From Maratus speciosus (Eukaryota; Arthropoda; Arachnida; Araneae; Salticidae), in contig OZ010791.1 in NCBI GenBank assembly GCA_963932465.1, forward strand, positions 154,425,915 through 154,489,914: a stretch of 64,000 nt of DNA, in the 5' to 3' direction. Below, piece after piece: positions 1 to 64,000 of the stretch (position 1 is its first letter; each line of letters opens with the position of its first letter). Under the pieces are notes generated by a model. The model saw only the letters and a program-made list of their open reading frames with translations, was not told the origin of the DNA and ran no database searches. The translations under genes and the position numbers were made by a program.

Positions 1-62685
<62,685 letters not shown>

Positions 62686-62998
62686 GTATTTATGTTTTAT
62701 ACATTTTTTTCAATGTTTAATTTTTATTGCAGAAATATCTGGTAGGGACACAAAGGCTATTAATTCTGTAAGAATATATTATTTTAAAATTAAGTTTTTC
62801 CAACATTTTTTACTTAGCGATTATTATAAACTTTTAATATTTTGACTCAAAATATTCTCTGTATTTGAAATATTTGCTTGCCAAATTGATTACTGAAAGT
62901 TTGACTTGTCATTCCTAGGATTGTAATTACTTAAATGAAGTTTTACTTTTTAAAATCTTTCTTTTTTTTTTAATGAGACTTACGTTGGTATTTTGAAA

Positions 62999-63413
62999 AA
63001 GTTGGAAATTGCACGTCAAACATGACAAATGAGGTGCGTTCGTACTATAACTAGTGTTATAAATATTTTTTGCACTGCATATTGTACAGAATGTATATTT
63101 TAGTACACTTCATAAGTGCATATTTCAATCTGTTTAAAAGGCTGTAACATCATTAAAATGCACTTGAAGTAATTTTTTCCCATTGGCCATAAGGTAACGA
63201 AAAATTTTGATTGTTCCTGTAATTAAACTATACATCCAATTTTCATGAAATTTGAAATGACTCGAGAAAATTTTGCAAAAATTATATATTTAAAAGTTTA
63301 GACCATTCAGATGGGTAGTTTTTGCTCTGTTATATGCAGATGGATAAACAGACAGACAGACAACCGGACAACGACTGTAGGTGCTACGTATTTATATAAT
63401 TACGAACACACCT
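62999..63413 (-). mobile_element. minimal HINE-like element (single 173-bp-type unit)
   Basis: This is the reverse-complement relative of the element at 13614-14736. It shares the AAGTTGGAAATTGC tail, GAGGTGCGTTCGTACTATAA, one copy of the CCATTGGCC...TACA-containing core unit, the CAGACAGACAGACA tract and the TACGAACACACCT end. It has one core unit where the other copy has five. Confidence 0.75.
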
Positions 63414-64000
63414 AAAAATGGTATCATTTAGTTGCTAATTTGTTAAAAGCTTCAACAATATAAAAGTTACATCTGAGGGAATTTATATGAAATAAGTAAC
63501 TTGGGCTGATGGACCACATCATTTATGTTTCTTGTAGTGTATACTGCCAAGTATTATACTGCATCATTTCCACAGAAACTTTTCAATATAAGCACATCTT
63601 TTTTTGTTAAATACAAATTATCAACCATTCTTTCTCTTTTATAGCAATATTTGTAGTCTGTCTTCTATAAAAAATTATGCAATGGGTACAAGATGGAAAA
63701 TTCCTAAGCTTGTGATTATGATGTCAATTTCACAAAGCAGAGATCTTATTTGCCCTCTATTTTGATATTAATAAAAGAGTTTGGCTGTTGCAGTTTTTTA
63801 GGCACAAGCATGCCAATTCCTTTGAAGGTTTTATGGGTGACAAAATATTACAAAATTACCCTTTGATTTATGAATCCTAAATTTTTTGTTTTTCCAAATT
63901 TATTTTTGAAAGTACAAATCTTATTTTGACAGCATATATTATCTTAATTGCACAATTTATAAAAAGGTTTTTTAAATTTATTTTTTCTGTGCTTTATCAA
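63414..64000. other. intron 10 continuing past the window edge
   Basis: AT-rich sequence after the last visible exon. No further exon is visible before the end of the window. Confidence 0.6.

Overview
This window is animal nuclear DNA: AT-rich, with long introns, GT-AG splice sites and a dense load of DNA transposons. The one host gene visible is a Ste20-family kinase of the GCK-IV group (Drosophila misshapen/msn; vertebrate MAP4K4, TNIK, MINK1). Its exon sequences look arthropod (for example ALEMAESQPP and TLRRNFQQLQEGRTL). The repeat content, including a GC-rich multi-hairpin repeat at the left edge, makes an arachnid and probably a spider my best guess. That guess is from memory and was not checked by search.

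The msn gene runs left to right through the whole window and is open at both ends. Ten coding exons (490-562, 651-708, 16255-16309, 19062-19313, 25765-25840, 39145-39332, 41428-41603, 51913-52160, 58338-58373, 62624-62685) join in a single frame and give about 408 codons. They cover the kinase domain from the DFG motif to its C-lobe end, an acidic linker, a proline-rich SH3-ligand region, an acidic serine-rich region, a 36-nt in-frame microexon and the start of the next linker. The N-lobe and catalytic loop lie left of the window; the CNH domain lies right of it.

Everything else is intron, about 98% of the window. Intron 2 (709-16254) holds a degraded DDE-transposon remnant with ~110-bp inverted ends, a palindromic MITE, a 2.35-kb element full of minisatellite, a hAT element and a 4.8-kb Helentron-like element (copy A) with two more elements nested in it. 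Intron 3 holds a 1.5-kb hAT. Intron 4 holds another hAT, a 252-bp tandem repeat interrupted by a 1.1-kb TIR element with a 6-bp target duplication, and local duplications. Intron 5 (13.3 kb) holds two pogo/Tigger MITEs, a ~150-bp-unit array, inverted degenerate repeat arrays and a tRNA-like relic. Intron 6 has only homopolymers. Intron 7 has no element of its own beyond a TTAA MITE. Intron 8 holds a perfect 52-bp palindrome around a tRNA-like loop and a second Helentron-like copy (B, reverse strand) carrying a TTAA MITE and a hAT. Intron 9 holds a Tigger MITE and another degenerate array. Intron 10 holds a complete but broken Tigger element. Intron 11 holds a minimal Helentron-like element. 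(Introns are numbered after the exon they follow.)

The most notable pattern is a shared architecture in at least six elements that otherwise differ: a 5' terminal hairpin, then a (GTCY)n tract, often an array of ~145-175-bp tandem units, and a 3' subterminal inverted repeat. This matches what has been described for non-autonomous Helentron-associated elements (HINEs; DINE-1-like and pearl-like elements). Copies A and B act as empty-site controls for each other, so several insertions and target duplications can be read directly from this one window.
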